Positions 41,485-51,525 of a stretch of DNA of 64,000 nt are shown here, piece after piece. Within the stretch, counting starts at the first letter, position 1. Each line of letters starts with the position of its first letter. A program made the position numbers and the translations under genes. The DNA lies in NCBI RefSeq assembly GCF_009761675.1, contig NZ_QUZH01000023.1, positions 1 through 64,000 of the forward strand, written 5' to 3'. Below the pieces are notes generated by a model. That model did not search any database. It saw only the letters and a program-made list of their open reading frames with translations, and was not told where the DNA came from. Origin of the DNA: Bhargavaea sp. CC-171006 (lineage in GTDB: Bacteria > Bacillota > Bacilli > Bacillales_A > Planococcaceae).

Positions 41485-41570
41485 ATTATTATATTCCTTC
41501 GTTTCTATAGTGGTCATACCGTTAATGATGACGGAAGAACGGTTAAAGTTCAATATTTTGGGCAAAAGAA

Positions 41571-41617
41571 TTGATTAGATGGATGAAACGGCGTATACTT
41601 ATCTCGAATTCAAGATA
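41571..41617 (+). promoter_or_regulatory. Promoter with an MhqR box
   Basis: TTGATT (41571) and TATACT (41594) are 17 bases apart. TATCTCGAATTCAAGATA (41600-41617) matches the known MhqR operator of B. subtilis quinone-stress genes almost base for base and covers the start point. Confidence 0.85.
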
Positions 41618-41637
41618 TAAAATTTGGAGGCGACATC

Positions 41638-42621
41638 ATGCAAAGTTTGAAAGGGATGCACCACGTGACCGCAATCACGAGTTCGGCGGAAAAGAACTAT
41701 GAGTTCTTCACGTATGTACTTGGGATGCGGCTTGTCAAAAAAACGGTTAATCAGGACGACATCAGCACTTACCACCTGTTTTTCGCAGATGATCGGGGCA
41801 GCGCAGGTACAGACATGACATTCTTTGACTTCCAGGGGATTCCGAAAGGGACTCACGGTACTGATGAGATCCACAGAACCTCATTCCGTGTACCGGATGA
41901 TTCGGCACTGGACTACTGGGTGAAGCGATTTGACCGCCTGGAAGTGAAACATGATGGCATCAGGCAACAATTCGACCGCAAAGTCCTTCCGTTCACCGAT
42001 TTTGATGGCCAGCTGTATCAGCTCATCTCTGATGAAGGGGATACGGGTGTCGCAGCAGGCATTCCATGGCAGAATGGGCCAATTCCGCTTGAGTACGCCA
42101 TCACCGGACTTGGACCGATCATCTTGCGTGTCAGCAACATCGACTATATGAAGCAGGTCATGGAAAAAGCGCTCGGCTTCAGTGAAGTCAATAAGGATGG
42201 ATCGGTCTACCTGTTCGAAGTCGGAGAAGGCGGCAACGGCGCCCGTGTCATCATTGAACACAATGCCGTTCTTCCGCGCGGCATGCAGGGCTTCGGTACG
42301 ATCCACCACAGCGCGTTCCGCGTTGAAGACCGCTCCGTACTCGAAGACTGGATCAAACATATGGAAGGCATGGGCTTCAATACTTCCGGATATGTGGACC
42401 GCTTCTACTTTGAGTCCCTGTACGCACGAGTAGCACCGGGAATCCTGTTCGAATTCGCGACTGACGGCCCGGGCTTCATGGATGACGAGCCGTACGAAAC
42501 ACTCGGTGAGAAACTTGCCCTGCCTCCGTTCCTCGAACCGAAGCGGGAACAGATTGAATCTTACGTGCGTCACATCGATACGATGCGCAGTGACAAGGAA
42601 ATTGAAAAAGAATACGAGTAA
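41638..42621 (+). CDS. mhqO: Ring-cleaving dioxygenase of the MhqO/MhqA type (VOC superfamily)
   Basis: The 327-residue protein has two tandem glyoxalase/VOC domains, one starting LKGMHHVTAITSSAEKNYEF and another with LGPIILRVSNIDYMKQVM and GTIHHSAFRVEDRSVLEDW. Metal-ligand histidines are in HHVTAI and HHSAFRV, and the final glutamate in PGILFEFATDGPGF. MhqO/MhqA open hydroquinone rings and detoxify quinones. The MhqR box upstream fits this and suggests induction by quinones. The symbol follows family and operator; mhqA is equally possible. Confidence 0.88.
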   Translation: MQSLKGMHHVTAITSSAEKNYEFFTYVLGMRLVKKTVNQDDISTYHLFFADDRGSAGTDMTFFDFQGIPKGTHGTDEIHRTSFRVPDDSALDYWVKRFDRLEVKHDGIRQQFDRKVLPFTDFDGQLYQLISDEGDTGVAAGIPWQNGPIPLEYAITGLGPIILRVSNIDYMKQVMEKALGFSEVNKDGSVYLFEVGEGGNGARVIIEHNAVLPRGMQGFGTIHHSAFRVEDRSVLEDWIKHMEGMGFNTSGYVDRFYFESLYARVAPGILFEFATDGPGFMDDEPYETLGEKLALPPFLEPKREQIESYVRHIDTMRSDKEIEKEYE

Positions 42622-42750
42622 TCAACCGAAAGCGCAGATCGGACCCGGAAGATATTTCCAGGTTCGATTTTCATTTAAGCAGATTCGATTAAGTACATCC
42701 CATAGTAAAGCCGCATACGCGTCCAGGGTTTGCGTATAAACACAAAATGA

Positions 42751-42790
42751 GGGCCACCGGGTGAATCCCTACCAACCAGTGGCCCAGTTT
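42751..42790 (+). terminator. Hairpin downstream of mhqO
   Basis: GGGCCAC / GTGGCCC pairs around a 21-base loop, with only a short CAGTTT tail. Another weak hairpin (GGACC..GGTTC, 42641-42665) is closer to the stop. Either could end mhqO. Confidence 0.45.
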
Positions 42791-42803
42791 CTACGAAGTC
42801 TCT

Positions 42804-43000
42804 CTGAATCACTACATCACACCCCTTGAGTTACAACCCGCCCTCATTGAATCACTACCTCCCGGTTATCCTCCAAATGAGCCATCGTTACTCCAAATCG
42901 GACAGCCATGCTCCAAATGAGCCATCATTACTCCAAACCGGCTGGCCATACTCCAAATGAGCCGCTGTTACTCCAAACCAAATAGCCATACTCCAAATGG
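42804..43000. repeat. Intergenic tandem array B, strict 20-base period with a 40-base super-unit
   Basis: CTCCAAA occurs at 42871, 42891, 42911, 42931, 42951, 42971 and 42991, each exactly 20 bases apart. Odd copies are followed by TGAGCC and even copies by CCGG/TCGG-type bases with GCCAT, so the true unit is a 40-base dimer. Just before it, T(T)GAATCACTAC-like words recur at 42804, 42826 and 42847 (21-22-base steps), a second small array. The array lies between mhqO and prkA and contains no gene. Confidence 0.88.
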
Positions 43001-43136
43001 TACCCCCGAAGCGAAAAGGTATTTCCGAAAAAGAAATGTTGGCTAGACAAATCGGCTGCAGCAAGCCGGTCAGCCGAACCATCACACGTCTTCACGGACA
43101 CCCGCTTACTTCTCCGTATCAATAGCCCGTCCGGCG

Positions 43137-43144
43137 CATACGTT
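43137..43144 (+). promoter_or_regulatory. Candidate sigma-E -10 element before prkA
   Basis: CATACGTT fits the sigma-E -10 pattern CATANNNT and lies 33 bases before the prkA start. The -35 (GTATCAAT, 14 bases upstream) is a weak match. B. subtilis prkA belongs to the sigma-E regulon. Confidence 0.35.
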
Positions 43145-43177
43145 GTAAGAAACACAGCACTGACTGGAGGCGAGCAA

Positions 43178-45073
43178 GTGGACATCCTGGAGAAGGCTAA
43201 ACGGCATCGTGAAGAAGAGGACCGGCTAAAGTGGGAAGGGACATTCGCTGATTATCTGGAGATTGTGAAGGAACGGCCGGAAGTGGCGCAGAATGCACAC
43301 TCGCGTGTTTACAATATGATCAAGAGTCATGGAATTACGGAAGTTGACGGGATCCGAAGATACGGCTTTTTTGGTGAGCAGATATTCGGCCTGGAAGAAG
43401 CGGTGGAGCGGCTCGTCGAGGAATATTTCCATCCTGCCGCAAAGCGCCTGGACGTGCGCAAACGTATCCTGCTGCTGATGGGCCCGGTCAGCGGGGGTAA
43501 GTCGACGATTGTCACACTTCTGAAACGGGGGCTCGAGTCTTATGCTCGGACGGATGAAGGGGCGGTGTATGCCATCAAGGGCTGCCCGATGCACGAGGAC
43601 CCGCTTCATCTGATCCCGATTCATCTGCGGGAAGATTTCCGTCGGGCATACGGAATCCGTATCGAAGGAACACTCTCGCCGCTGAATTCGATGCGGCTGG
43701 AGCGGGAGTATGGCGGACGGATCGAAGACATGCCGGTAGAGCGCATCTTCCTTTCCGAAGATAAGCGGGTCGGCATCGGTACATTCACGCCGTCCGATCC
43801 GAAATCCCAGGACATCGCAGATCTTACAGGAAGCATCGATTTTTCGACCATTGCGGAATTCGGTTCAGAATCGGACCCGCGAGCTTACCGCTTTGACGGC
43901 GAACTGAACAAGGCAAACCGCGGGCTGATGGAATTCCAGGAGATGCTGAAGCTTGACGAAAAATTCCTCTGGCATCTGCTGTCTCTCACACAGGAAGGAA
44001 ACTTCAAGGCGGGAAGGTTTGCGCTCATCAGTGCAGATGAGCTGATTGTGGCCCATACGAACGAGACCGAGTATCGCTCGTTTATAGCGGACAAGAAAAA
44101 CGAAGCGCTGCATTCCCGCATCATTGTCATGCCGGTGCCATACAACCTGAAGGTATCGGAGGAAGAACGGATCTACAGGAAAATGATCTCCGACAGCGAC
44201 ATGTCACATGTTCATATAGCACCGCATGCACTGCGTGTCGCAGCCATCTTCTCCGTACTGACCCGTCTGAAGCCGTCGAGGAAACAGGGTGCGGACATCG
44301 TGAAGAAAATGCGCCTGTATGATGGCGAAAATGTCGAGGGCTTCAGCACTGTGGATGTAAATGAACTGAAAAAGGAGTTCCCGGACGAGGGAATGAGCGG
44401 GATCGATCCGCGGTATGTCATCAACCGGATCTCATCTGCCATCATCCGGAAAGAAGTTCCGGCCATCAATGCGCTTGATGTCTTGAGATCTCTCAAGGAC
44501 GGTTTATCCGATCATGCATCAATCAGTGCCGAAGACCGTGCAAGGTACATGGAATATATCGGGATTGCACGAAGGGAATATGATGATATTGCGAAGAAGG
44601 AAGTCCAAAAGGCTTTTGTCTATTCCTATGAAGAGTCTGCGAAAACGCTGATGGATAATTATCTGGATCATGTCGAAGCGTTCTGCAACAAAAACAAGCT
44701 GCGTGACCCGCTCACGGGCGAGGAGCTGCCGCCGGATGAAAAACTGATGCGCTCGATTGAGGAACAGATCGGCATCTCGGAAAATGCGAAAAAAGCGTTC
44801 CGTGAAGAGATCCTCATCCGCATCTCCGCCTATGCCAGGAAAGGCAAGCGGTTTGATTACAACTCACACGACCGCCTTCGGGAGGCGATCCAGAAAAAGC
44901 TGTTCGCAGACCTGAAGGACGTTGTGAAGATCACCACCTCGTCAGCCACGCCTGACGAATCGCAACTCAAGAAGATCAACGAAGTCGTCGCACGTCTCAT
45001 CGATGAACACGGATACAACAGTACTTCCGCGAATGATCTGCTCCGGTATGTCGGGAGTCTGCTGAACAGGTAA
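43178..45073 (+). CDS. prkA: PrkA serine protein kinase
   Basis: The 631-residue protein equals B. subtilis PrkA in length. It has the AAA-like N-terminal PrkA domain with Walker A GPVSGGKST (102-110), FGEQIFGLEEAVERLVEEYF before it, and GEFQEMLK-type LMEFQEMLKLDEKFLWHLL. The C-terminal eukaryotic-kinase-like domain contains VNELKKEFPDEGMSGIDPRYVINRIS. PrkA is needed for sporulation and acts upstream of sigma-K in B. subtilis. The GTG start follows CTGGAGGCGAG. It begins the prkA-yhbH-spoVR cluster. Confidence 0.93.
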   Translation: MDILEKAKRHREEEDRLKWEGTFADYLEIVKERPEVAQNAHSRVYNMIKSHGITEVDGIRRYGFFGEQIFGLEEAVERLVEEYFHPAAKRLDVRKRILLLMGPVSGGKSTIVTLLKRGLESYARTDEGAVYAIKGCPMHEDPLHLIPIHLREDFRRAYGIRIEGTLSPLNSMRLEREYGGRIEDMPVERIFLSEDKRVGIGTFTPSDPKSQDIADLTGSIDFSTIAEFGSESDPRAYRFDGELNKANRGLMEFQEMLKLDEKFLWHLLSLTQEGNFKAGRFALISADELIVAHTNETEYRSFIADKKNEALHSRIIVMPVPYNLKVSEEERIYRKMISDSDMSHVHIAPHALRVAAIFSVLTRLKPSRKQGADIVKKMRLYDGENVEGFSTVDVNELKKEFPDEGMSGIDPRYVINRISSAIIRKEVPAINALDVLRSLKDGLSDHASISAEDRARYMEYIGIARREYDDIAKKEVQKAFVYSYEESAKTLMDNYLDHVEAFCNKNKLRDPLTGEELPPDEKLMRSIEEQIGISENAKKAFREEILIRISAYARKGKRFDYNSHDRLREAIQKKLFADLKDVVKITTSSATPDESQLKKINEVVARLIDEHGYNSTSANDLLRYVGSLLNR

Positions 45074-45255
45074 GTTGCCGACTAGAGGCAAGATTTGCTG
45101 CGACATGGATGTACAGGACCAAAGTATAAAGCAGGTGACCGCCGGACAATGGAAATCTGGCGTTCCCCTGTTTTTTCAATTGCCCCGGCCAGTGCCCGAA
45201 TTTCCGTTATATTCTTTCATAATTCAGAACATTGTCAAGCGTCCGCTCCGTACTG

Positions 45256-45263
45256 CATAAGAT
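45256..45263 (+). promoter_or_regulatory. Candidate sigma-E -10 element before yhbH
   Basis: CATAAGAT fits CATANNNT and lies 36 bases before the yhbH start, with GTCAAGCG as a weak -35 about 14 bases upstream. The 225-base gap between prkA and yhbH also holds a weak CAGG...CCTG hairpin with a T-run near 45130-45178, so yhbH may have its own promoter. Confidence 0.35.
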
Positions 45264-45298
45264 AATGGAAACTCTAAAAGAGGAGAGGCGGGTGGAGC

Positions 45299-46456
45299 AT
45301 GAACAAATATGGCCGGTTTGTCGTGTCGCAGGATGATTGGAGCCTCCACCGGAAAGGCCACGAGGACCAAAAGCGTCACATGGACAAGGTGAAAAAGGCG
45401 ATCCGGAATAATCTCCCAGACCTGATCAGTGAAGAGAATATCGTGATGTCGGACGGGCGCAAGGTTGTGAAGATCCCGATCCGCTCGCTCGATGAATATA
45501 AAATCCGCTACAACCATTCCAAGTCCGAGCATGTCGGCCAGGGAAAGGGAGATAGTCAGGTCGGCGACGTCATCGCAAAAGATGGCAGCGGACGTCCTGG
45601 ACAGGGTAAGGGCAAGGAAGCAGGGGACGCGCCGGGGGAAGATGTCTACGAAGCGGAAGTGTCGGTGGCAGAGCTGGAGGAAGCGCTATTCTCAGAGATG
45701 GAGCTTCCGAACATGGAGCAAAAGGAACAGGCGGACATTATTACAGATAAAATTACATTTAATGATATCCGGAAAAAAGGCCTTATAGGTAACATCGATA
45801 AAAAACGGACGATCGTTTCTGCGCTAAAGCGCAATGCGATGGAAGGACGAAGCGGGATCATGCCGATATTGGACGACGACCTCCGCTTCAAGACTTGGGA
45901 AGACGAAAAACGGCCTGAGTCCCGTGCCGTAGTTATTGCGATGATGGATACCAGTGCCTCAATGGGCGCGTTCGAGAAGTACATGGCGAGAAGCTTCTTT
46001 TTCTGGCTTACACGCTTCCTCCGCACCAGGTACAGTTCAGTTGACATTGAATTCATCTCCCACCAGACAGAGGCCAAGGTGGTGACTGAGGAAGAATTCT
46101 TCACCAAGGCGGAAAGCGGAGGAACCAGGTGCTCGTCAGCCTATAAGCTGGCCATGGAGCTGATCGGGGAAAAGTACAGCCCGGCCCGTTACAACATTTA
46201 TCCGTTCCATTTCTCTGACGGGGAAAACATGACTTCCGACAACAAAGAAGTGCTCCGGCTCGTTGGAGAACTGCTGGATGTCTCCCGCATGTTCGGATAT
46301 GGGGAAGTTAACGAACACAGTCGCTACTCGACAATGCTGACGGCGCTCCGTACGGTGGACGATCCGAAGTTCAGGCACTATGTCCTGAAAGAAAAGGCGG
46401 ATGTGTACCATGCGCTGAAAAGCTTCTTCCGGAAAGGGGAGGCAATCGGATCATGA
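45299..46456 (+). CDS. yhbH: YhbH family sporulation protein (DUF444)
   Basis: The 385-residue protein has a basic N-terminus ([19 protein letters not shown]), a Gly/Lys-rich linker near 80-110, and a von Willebrand A-like domain with the metal motif [11 protein letters not shown] and [13 protein letters not shown]. In B. subtilis yhbH follows prkA and is made in the mother cell; the E. coli counterpart is YeaH. The stop codon overlaps the start of spoVR (ATGA). Probably transcribed with spoVR. Confidence 0.92.
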   Translation: MNKYGRFVVSQDDWSLHRKGHEDQKRHMDKVKKAIRNNLPDLISEENIVMSDGRKVVKIPIRSLDEYKIRYNHSKSEHVGQGKGDSQVGDVIAKDGSGRPGQGKGKEAGDAPGEDVYEAEVSVAELEEALFSEMELPNMEQKEQADIITDKITFNDIRKKGLIGNIDKKRTIVSALKRNAMEGRSGIMPILDDDLRFKTWEDEKRPESRAVVIAMMDTSASMGAFEKYMARSFFFWLTRFLRTRYSSVDIEFISHQTEAKVVTEEEFFTKAESGGTRCSSAYKLAMELIGEKYSPARYNIYPFHFSDGENMTSDNKEVLRLVGELLDVSRMFGYGEVNEHSRYSTMLTALRTVDDPKFRHYVLKEKADVYHALKSFFRKGEAIGS

Positions 46457-47850
46457 CTGATGCAAAGGCGCTGGAGCGCGCGATCGCGGAAATCACAGAG
46501 GTGGCGGAAGGATTCGGGCTCGACTTCTATCCGATGCGCTATGAAATCTGTCCGGCTGACATCATCTATACGTTTGGCGCATACGGGATGCCGACCCGGT
46601 TCAGCCACTGGAGCTTCGGCAAGCAATTTCACAAGATGAAGCTGCAGTATGACCTCGGACTCAGTAAAATCTATGAACTCGTCATCAATTCGGATCCCTG
46701 CTTCGCGTTTCTTCTGGACTCGAACTCGCTTGTCCAGAATAAGCTGATCGTCGCACACGTTCTGGCGCACAGTGATTTCTTCAAAAACAATGTACGGTTT
46801 TCCAATACACGGGGCGACATGGTCGAAAGCATGTCTGCGACAGCTGACCGGATCGCCGATTATGAAATCACCTACGGCAAGGACCGAGTGGAGAAGTTCC
46901 TTGATGCGGTGCTTGCCGTCCAGGAACATGTCGATCCGTCACTGATCATTGCGGATTCCGATGGGGAAGGCGGAGAAAGTCCGCAACTCCGGACAACGCC
47001 ATATGATGATCTCTGGGCACTTGATCGGACTCCGGGCAAGGATGCCAGACAGCAGACACCGGCGAGAAAGAAACTACCCGAAAGCCCGGAAAAGGACATC
47101 CTTCATTTTATCCAGGAGAACGGACGCGAACTGGAAGGCTGGCAGCGCGATATCCTCACCATGATGAGGGAAGAGATGCTCTACTTCTGGCCGCAGCTTG
47201 AAACGAAAATCATGAATGAAGGCTGGGCGACATTCTGGCACCAGCGCATTATGAGGGAGCTTGATCTGACACCTGCCGAGACGATCGAATTCTCCAAGCT
47301 GAATGCAGGGGTCATCCAGCCGTCCGCAACATCAATCAATCCGTACACACTTGGTTTGCGGATTTTCGAAGACATTGAGCGAAGATACGATCATCCCGAT
47401 GAAAGAATGAAGCAGAGGGGCATCGAGCCGGGCAGCGGAAGGGAAAAAATGTTTGAAGTCAGGGAAATCGAGTCGGATACATCATTTATCCGCAACTACC
47501 TGACAAAGGAACTGGCGGAACAGGAAGATCTGTATTTGTTCGGCAAACGCGGCCAGGAATACCGGATCACGGAGAAGGATTTCGAGAAAGTGCGCGATAC
47601 GCTCATCTCATCCAGGGTCAACGGCGGTTTCCCGTATATCGTCGTAGAAGACGGGGATTACTTGCGAAACGGTGAGTTGTATCTGGCACACCGATTTGAG
47701 GGAACCGAACTCGACCTGCCTTATCTTGAGCATGTGCTGCCGCATCTGCATGTTCTCTGGGGGCGTACCGTTCATCTGGAAACGATCGTGGAGGGAAGGA
47801 AAATCTGCTTTTCCTGTGACGGTAAGAAAGTAACCCGGCGGGCCTTATAA
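46453..47850 (+). CDS. spoVR: SpoVR family protein
   Basis: The 465-residue protein matches SpoVR in length and words: [36 protein letters not shown]-like start (split here as [17 protein letters not shown]), [31 protein letters not shown], and [14 protein letters not shown] with a histidine pair. SpoVR acts in spore cortex formation; the E. coli homologue is YcgB. In E. coli yeaG-yeaH and ycgB are separate, while here all three are adjacent. A terminator follows. Confidence 0.93.
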   Translation: MTDAKALERAIAEITEVAEGFGLDFYPMRYEICPADIIYTFGAYGMPTRFSHWSFGKQFHKMKLQYDLGLSKIYELVINSDPCFAFLLDSNSLVQNKLIVAHVLAHSDFFKNNVRFSNTRGDMVESMSATADRIADYEITYGKDRVEKFLDAVLAVQEHVDPSLIIADSDGEGGESPQLRTTPYDDLWALDRTPGKDARQQTPARKKLPESPEKDILHFIQENGRELEGWQRDILTMMREEMLYFWPQLETKIMNEGWATFWHQRIMRELDLTPAETIEFSKLNAGVIQPSATSINPYTLGLRIFEDIERRYDHPDERMKQRGIEPGSGREKMFEVREIESDTSFIRNYLTKELAEQEDLYLFGKRGQEYRITEKDFEKVRDTLISSRVNGGFPYIVVEDGDYLRNGELYLAHRFEGTELDLPYLEHVLPHLHVLWGRTVHLETIVEGRKICFSCDGKKVTRRAL

Positions 47851-47861
47851 TAATGACAGTC

Positions 47862-47901
47862 ACAACCCTCCTTCCCTTCATTGGAAGGAGGGTTGTTTAC
47901 A
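47862..47901 (+). terminator. spoVR terminator
   Basis: ACAACCCTCCTTCC / GGAAGGAGGGTTGT is a perfect 14-bp stem, followed by TTAC and a few T residues. Confidence 0.82.
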
Positions 47902-47987
47902 TAATGTAATTATTTGTGCATTAGGCAGTTTCTTGGCATCACGGCGGGGCAGGAAGGTATGATAATTGTGAGAGAAGGAGTGATCCG

Positions 47988-49010
47988 ATGAAGTTGATCC
48001 GAGAAAATGCGAAGAAATTTGAAGGAATTCCGCTGTCAGTCCTCGACCTGGTTCAAGTCAGAGAAGAAGACACACCGGCAGACGCGATAGAAAACAGCGC
48101 AAAGCTGATCCGTCGGGCGGATGAACTAGGTTATAATCGTTACTGGCTTGCGGAACATCATAACTTCGAAGGCATCGCGAGCTCCGCAACAGCCGTGCTG
48201 ATCGGCCGTCTTGCTTCTGAGTCAAAGGAGATCCGCGTCGGGTCCGGCGGTGTGATGCTGCCGAACCACGCTCCATTGATCATCGCCGAGCAGTTCGGTA
48301 CGCTCGATGCGATGTACCCGGACCGCATCGATCTCGGTCTCGGCCGCGCACCCGGCACCGACCAGCAGACGATGTGGGCGCTCCGACGGAATTTAAAGGG
48401 CGGACCGGATGAGTTCCCGCGTGATGTGGCGGAACTGGAAGCTTACTTTGAGGGCGGGGAGGACATGCCTGTACGTGCATTTCCTGGTGACGGCCAGGAT
48501 ATCCCGATCTGGCTCCTCGGTTCCAGCGGTTTCAGTGCGCAGTTGGCAGCAAGGAAAGGCCTGCCGTTCTCTTTCGCCAGCCACTTTGCGCCGGGGTACA
48601 TGGATGCGGCTCTTGAACTATACCGGACAGGCTTCGAGCCTACTGAGAGAATGAAAAAACCTCATGCAATGCCGGGTGTCAATGTCCTGATCGCCGATAC
48701 GCAGGAAGAGGCGGAATACCTGATCACAACGCATATGCAGCAATTCCTCTCCATCATCCGGAACAGCCGGGGCAAGATGCAGCCGCCGGTCGAGGATATC
48801 GAAGCGCTGTGGACACCGTACGAGCGTCAATATGTCATGCAGACGCTTGATCCGAGGACGACGTTGTTCGGTACGAAGGACAAGGTCCGGGAAGGTCTTC
48901 TCCGTCTGATAGACGATACTCAGGCTGACGAACTCATCGTCAACACAGTCGCCTACGATACCGACAAGCGGATCCGTTCCTACGAATTGCTCGCTGAAAT
49001 GATGGAATAA
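47988..49010 (+). CDS. LLM class flavin-dependent oxidoreductase
   Basis: The 340-residue bacterial-luciferase-like TIM barrel has [63 protein letters not shown] and [12 protein letters not shown]. This is the subgroup of luciferase-like monooxygenases often called MsnO8/YceB-like. They use FMNH2, and the substrate is unknown. GAAGGAG precedes the ATG. TATGAT at 47958 may be part of its promoter. It converges on the BASS carrier through a shared hairpin. Confidence 0.9.
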   Translation: MKLIRENAKKFEGIPLSVLDLVQVREEDTPADAIENSAKLIRRADELGYNRYWLAEHHNFEGIASSATAVLIGRLASESKEIRVGSGGVMLPNHAPLIIAEQFGTLDAMYPDRIDLGLGRAPGTDQQTMWALRRNLKGGPDEFPRDVAELEAYFEGGEDMPVRAFPGDGQDIPIWLLGSSGFSAQLAARKGLPFSFASHFAPGYMDAALELYRTGFEPTERMKKPHAMPGVNVLIADTQEEAEYLITTHMQQFLSIIRNSRGKMQPPVEDIEALWTPYERQYVMQTLDPRTTLFGTKDKVREGLLRLIDDTQADELIVNTVAYDTDKRIRSYELLAEMME

Positions 49011-49016
49011 TGAATA

Positions 49017-49052
49017 GACCCGCTGCCTGATGGGCAGCGGGTCTGATTTTTA
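49017..49052. terminator. Shared terminator between converging genes
   Basis: GACCCGCTGCC / GGGCAGCGGGTC with a TGAT loop. TGATTTTTAT follows on the plus strand, and the minus gene ends just beyond it. Confidence 0.82.
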
Positions 49053-49055
49053 TGG

Positions 49056-50024
49056 TTATTTGGCAACAGCATCAGCGGGAACAACCTTCCCGGTTTCAGG
49101 GACTCCCTTTTTGGACCAGTAGGTCGCCAGGATTGGCCCTGAAATGTTATGCCAGATGGCACCCCATACACTCGGCAGTGCGGCAAGCGGGCTGAAATGG
49201 GCTGTCGCAAGAGCGACACCGAGGCCCGAGTTCTGCATGCCGACTTCGATCGAGATCGCCCTGCGGTCGTTTTCGCTGAGGCCGAATGCTTTGGCAAGCA
49301 CATAGCCGAACAGCAGGCCAGCACCATTATGCAGGAATACCGCAATGAAGACAACGAATCCGGCCGTCGCGACGTTTCCGGCATTGGCAGCTGTCACTGC
49401 CATGACAATCATCAGGATGGCGATTACCGAGATCAGCGGAACGACAGCAACACTTTTTTGGACAAGCCCGGGAAGAAAACGCTGAACGATAAATCCGAGC
49501 GCAATCGGAATGATGATCACCTGGACAATCGACATGAACATTGCTTTGGCGTCGACAGGTAGCCACTGGCCTGCCAGAAGAAGCAGGATAGCCGGAGTCG
49601 CAAGCGGTGCAAGAAGCGTCGAAATCGACGTCATCGCGACCGACAGAGCGACGTTCCCCCTTGCCAGATAGACCATCACGTTGGAAGCCGTCCCGCCCGG
49701 AACGCAGCCGAGGAGGACAAGGCCTGCAGCGAGTTCTGCAGGCAACTGCAAGAGTGTTGCAATAACGAAAGCTGTAAGCGGCATCACCGTATATTGGAGG
49801 GAAACACCCGCTATCACAGGAATCGGGTTCGTAAAGACAAGCTTAAAGTCAATCGGTTTTAATGTCAGGCCCATGCCGAACATGACGATTCCCAGAAGTA
49901 TGGTGATAAAAGCGCCAAACGGAAGGAACGGATCCGGAATCAGGAAGGCGATGATGGCCGCGGCGATGACGAATACAGCAAAGTTGCGTCCTGCGAAACT
50001 GCTGATGGATTCAAGAACCTTCAT
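49056..50024 (-). CDS. Bile acid:sodium symporter (BASS) family carrier
   Basis: The 322-residue membrane protein has ten helices and the BASS signatures GIVMFGMGLTLKPIDF, LLGCVPGGTASNVMVYLARG, and SIEVGMQNSGLGVALATAHF in the crossover helix that binds sodium. Bacterial BASS proteins take up organic acids such as pantoate or other 2-oxo or 2-hydroxy acids. The start abuts the stop of the oxidase gene before it on the same strand, with AAAGGAGG inside that gene's end, so the two are one operon and may share a hydroxy-acid substrate. Confidence 0.9.
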   Translation of the reverse strand: MKVLESISSFAGRNFAVFVIAAAIIAFLIPDPFLPFGAFITILLGIVMFGMGLTLKPIDFKLVFTNPIPVIAGVSLQYTVMPLTAFVIATLLQLPAELAAGLVLLGCVPGGTASNVMVYLARGNVALSVAMTSISTLLAPLATPAILLLLAGQWLPVDAKAMFMSIVQVIIIPIALGFIVQRFLPGLVQKSVAVVPLISVIAILMIVMAVTAANAGNVATAGFVVFIAVFLHNGAGLLFGYVLAKAFGLSENDRRAISIEVGMQNSGLGVALATAHFSPLAALPSVWGAIWHNISGPILATYWSKKGVPETGKVVPADAVAK

Positions 50025-51422
50025 TTAATTTTCCTCCTTTGATGCGGGGAACAGTTTGCCGGGATTCATCAGGTTGTGCGGGTCAAGAGCACGCTTGATG
50101 GTTTCCATGACTGCCAGGGCAGCACCGTGCTCGCGGGCCTGGTATTTCCGTTTGCCGACGCCGACTCCATGTTCACCGGTACAGGTGCCGTTGCGGTCCA
50201 GGGCATAGCTGACGATGGCTTCATTCAACACCTCTGATTTGCTGACCTCGTCCGGATTGTTCATATCGATCATAAGGATGATATGGAAGTTACCGTCACC
50301 CACATGACCGGTAATTCCGCCGATCAGCCCCATCTTGTCTACGGTTTCCCGAGCATGATGTACCGCTCCGGCGAGCTCGGATATCGGCACGCAGACGTCT
50401 GTGACCATCATTTTACGACCGGGGTGGCTGTGGATATAGGAATAGGCGAGGTGATGCCTTGCTTCCCACAGGCGGTTCATGCCTTCCTGGTCCATTTCGA
50501 ACTCGAGGTTGTCGCACCCGAGATCTGAAACGATTTCTTCCGTAAACTCGATGTCCTGACGGAGCCCCGCCTCGTTGCCGCTGAATTCCAGGAACAGGGT
50601 CGGTTTCACCGGATAATCAGTCCCGGCGTGGCGGTTGACCTGCTGCATCGATGGTTCGTCGACAAGTTCCACACGCGAAATCGGCACACCGGCCTGCTGG
50701 ATCGAAACCACTGCTGTGACCGCATCATCGATTGTCGGGAAAGAAGCTCTCGCAGCAGCAATCTGTTCAGGAATTCCATAAACGCGGAGGGTCAGCTCGG
50801 TGAAGCAGCCGAGCGTTCCCTCAGAACCGACGAACAGCCCATTCAGATGCAGTCCCGAGGCTGATTTTGCTGCAAGGCTCCCGGTTTTGATGATGGACCC
50901 GTCGGCAAGAACCACCTCAAGATCACGCACCTGGTCCCGCATGACACCATATTTGACTGTAGTCGTGCCGCTGGCGTTCGTTGCCGCCATGCCGCCGATT
51001 GTTGCATCCGCACCGGGGTCAACGGAAAAGAAGAGTCCCCGTTTTTTCAATTCTTTGTTTAGCTGGGTTCTCGTGACTCCAGGCTGCACCTTAACGAGAA
51101 AGTCATTTTCACGGACTTCAATGATTTTGTTCATTAAAGAAAAATCGATCGTGATTCCGCCGCCGTAAGGGATCACGTGGCCTTCCAGGCTCGAACCGAG
51201 GCCGAACGGCACAATCGGCATCTTGTGTTTGGCTGCCGCCTTGACGATTTTACTCACTTCATCGCTAGTCTCGGGGAATACAACAATGTCCGCAGGACGG
51301 ACGGTATGATATGACTCATCCCTTCCGTGCAGGTCACGGACGGTATCATTTGCGGTAGCGCGCTCATCGCCCAAAAGCTCCTTTAGTTCCTCCAATATCA
51401 GACCGGTTGATTGTACAGTCAA
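50025..51422 (-). CDS. FAD-linked oxidase of the GlcD/D-lactate dehydrogenase type
   Basis: The 465-residue protein has an FAD-binding PCMH domain (RPADIVVFPETSDEVSKIVKAA, PFGLGSSLEGHVIPYGGGI, DPGADATIGGMAATNASGTT) and the C-terminal oxidase domain with GHVGDGNFHIILMID and GTCTGEHGVGVGKRKY. Members oxidise D-lactate, glycolate or other 2-hydroxy acids. It starts at TTG 51422. It is the first gene of an operon with the BASS carrier, and a cre-like site lies about 105 bases upstream, which fits a carbon-source enzyme. Confidence 0.9.
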   Translation of the reverse strand: MTVQSTGLILEELKELLGDERATANDTVRDLHGRDESYHTVRPADIVVFPETSDEVSKIVKAAAKHKMPIVPFGLGSSLEGHVIPYGGGITIDFSLMNKIIEVRENDFLVKVQPGVTRTQLNKELKKRGLFFSVDPGADATIGGMAATNASGTTTVKYGVMRDQVRDLEVVLADGSIIKTGSLAAKSASGLHLNGLFVGSEGTLGCFTELTLRVYGIPEQIAAARASFPTIDDAVTAVVSIQQAGVPISRVELVDEPSMQQVNRHAGTDYPVKPTLFLEFSGNEAGLRQDIEFTEEIVSDLGCDNLEFEMDQEGMNRLWEARHHLAYSYIHSHPGRKMMVTDVCVPISELAGAVHHARETVDKMGLIGGITGHVGDGNFHIILMIDMNNPDEVSKSEVLNEAIVSYALDRNGTCTGEHGVGVGKRKYQAREHGAALAVMETIKRALDPHNLMNPGKLFPASKEEN

Positions 51423-51525
51423 AATACTCCACTCCTTTTCCTGTTGCAGCTTGCCAAAGATGAATAATACTGAAAATTATACATGTACATTTTTGAATTA
51501 CAAGGCGATTTGAAAAGTAACAATT

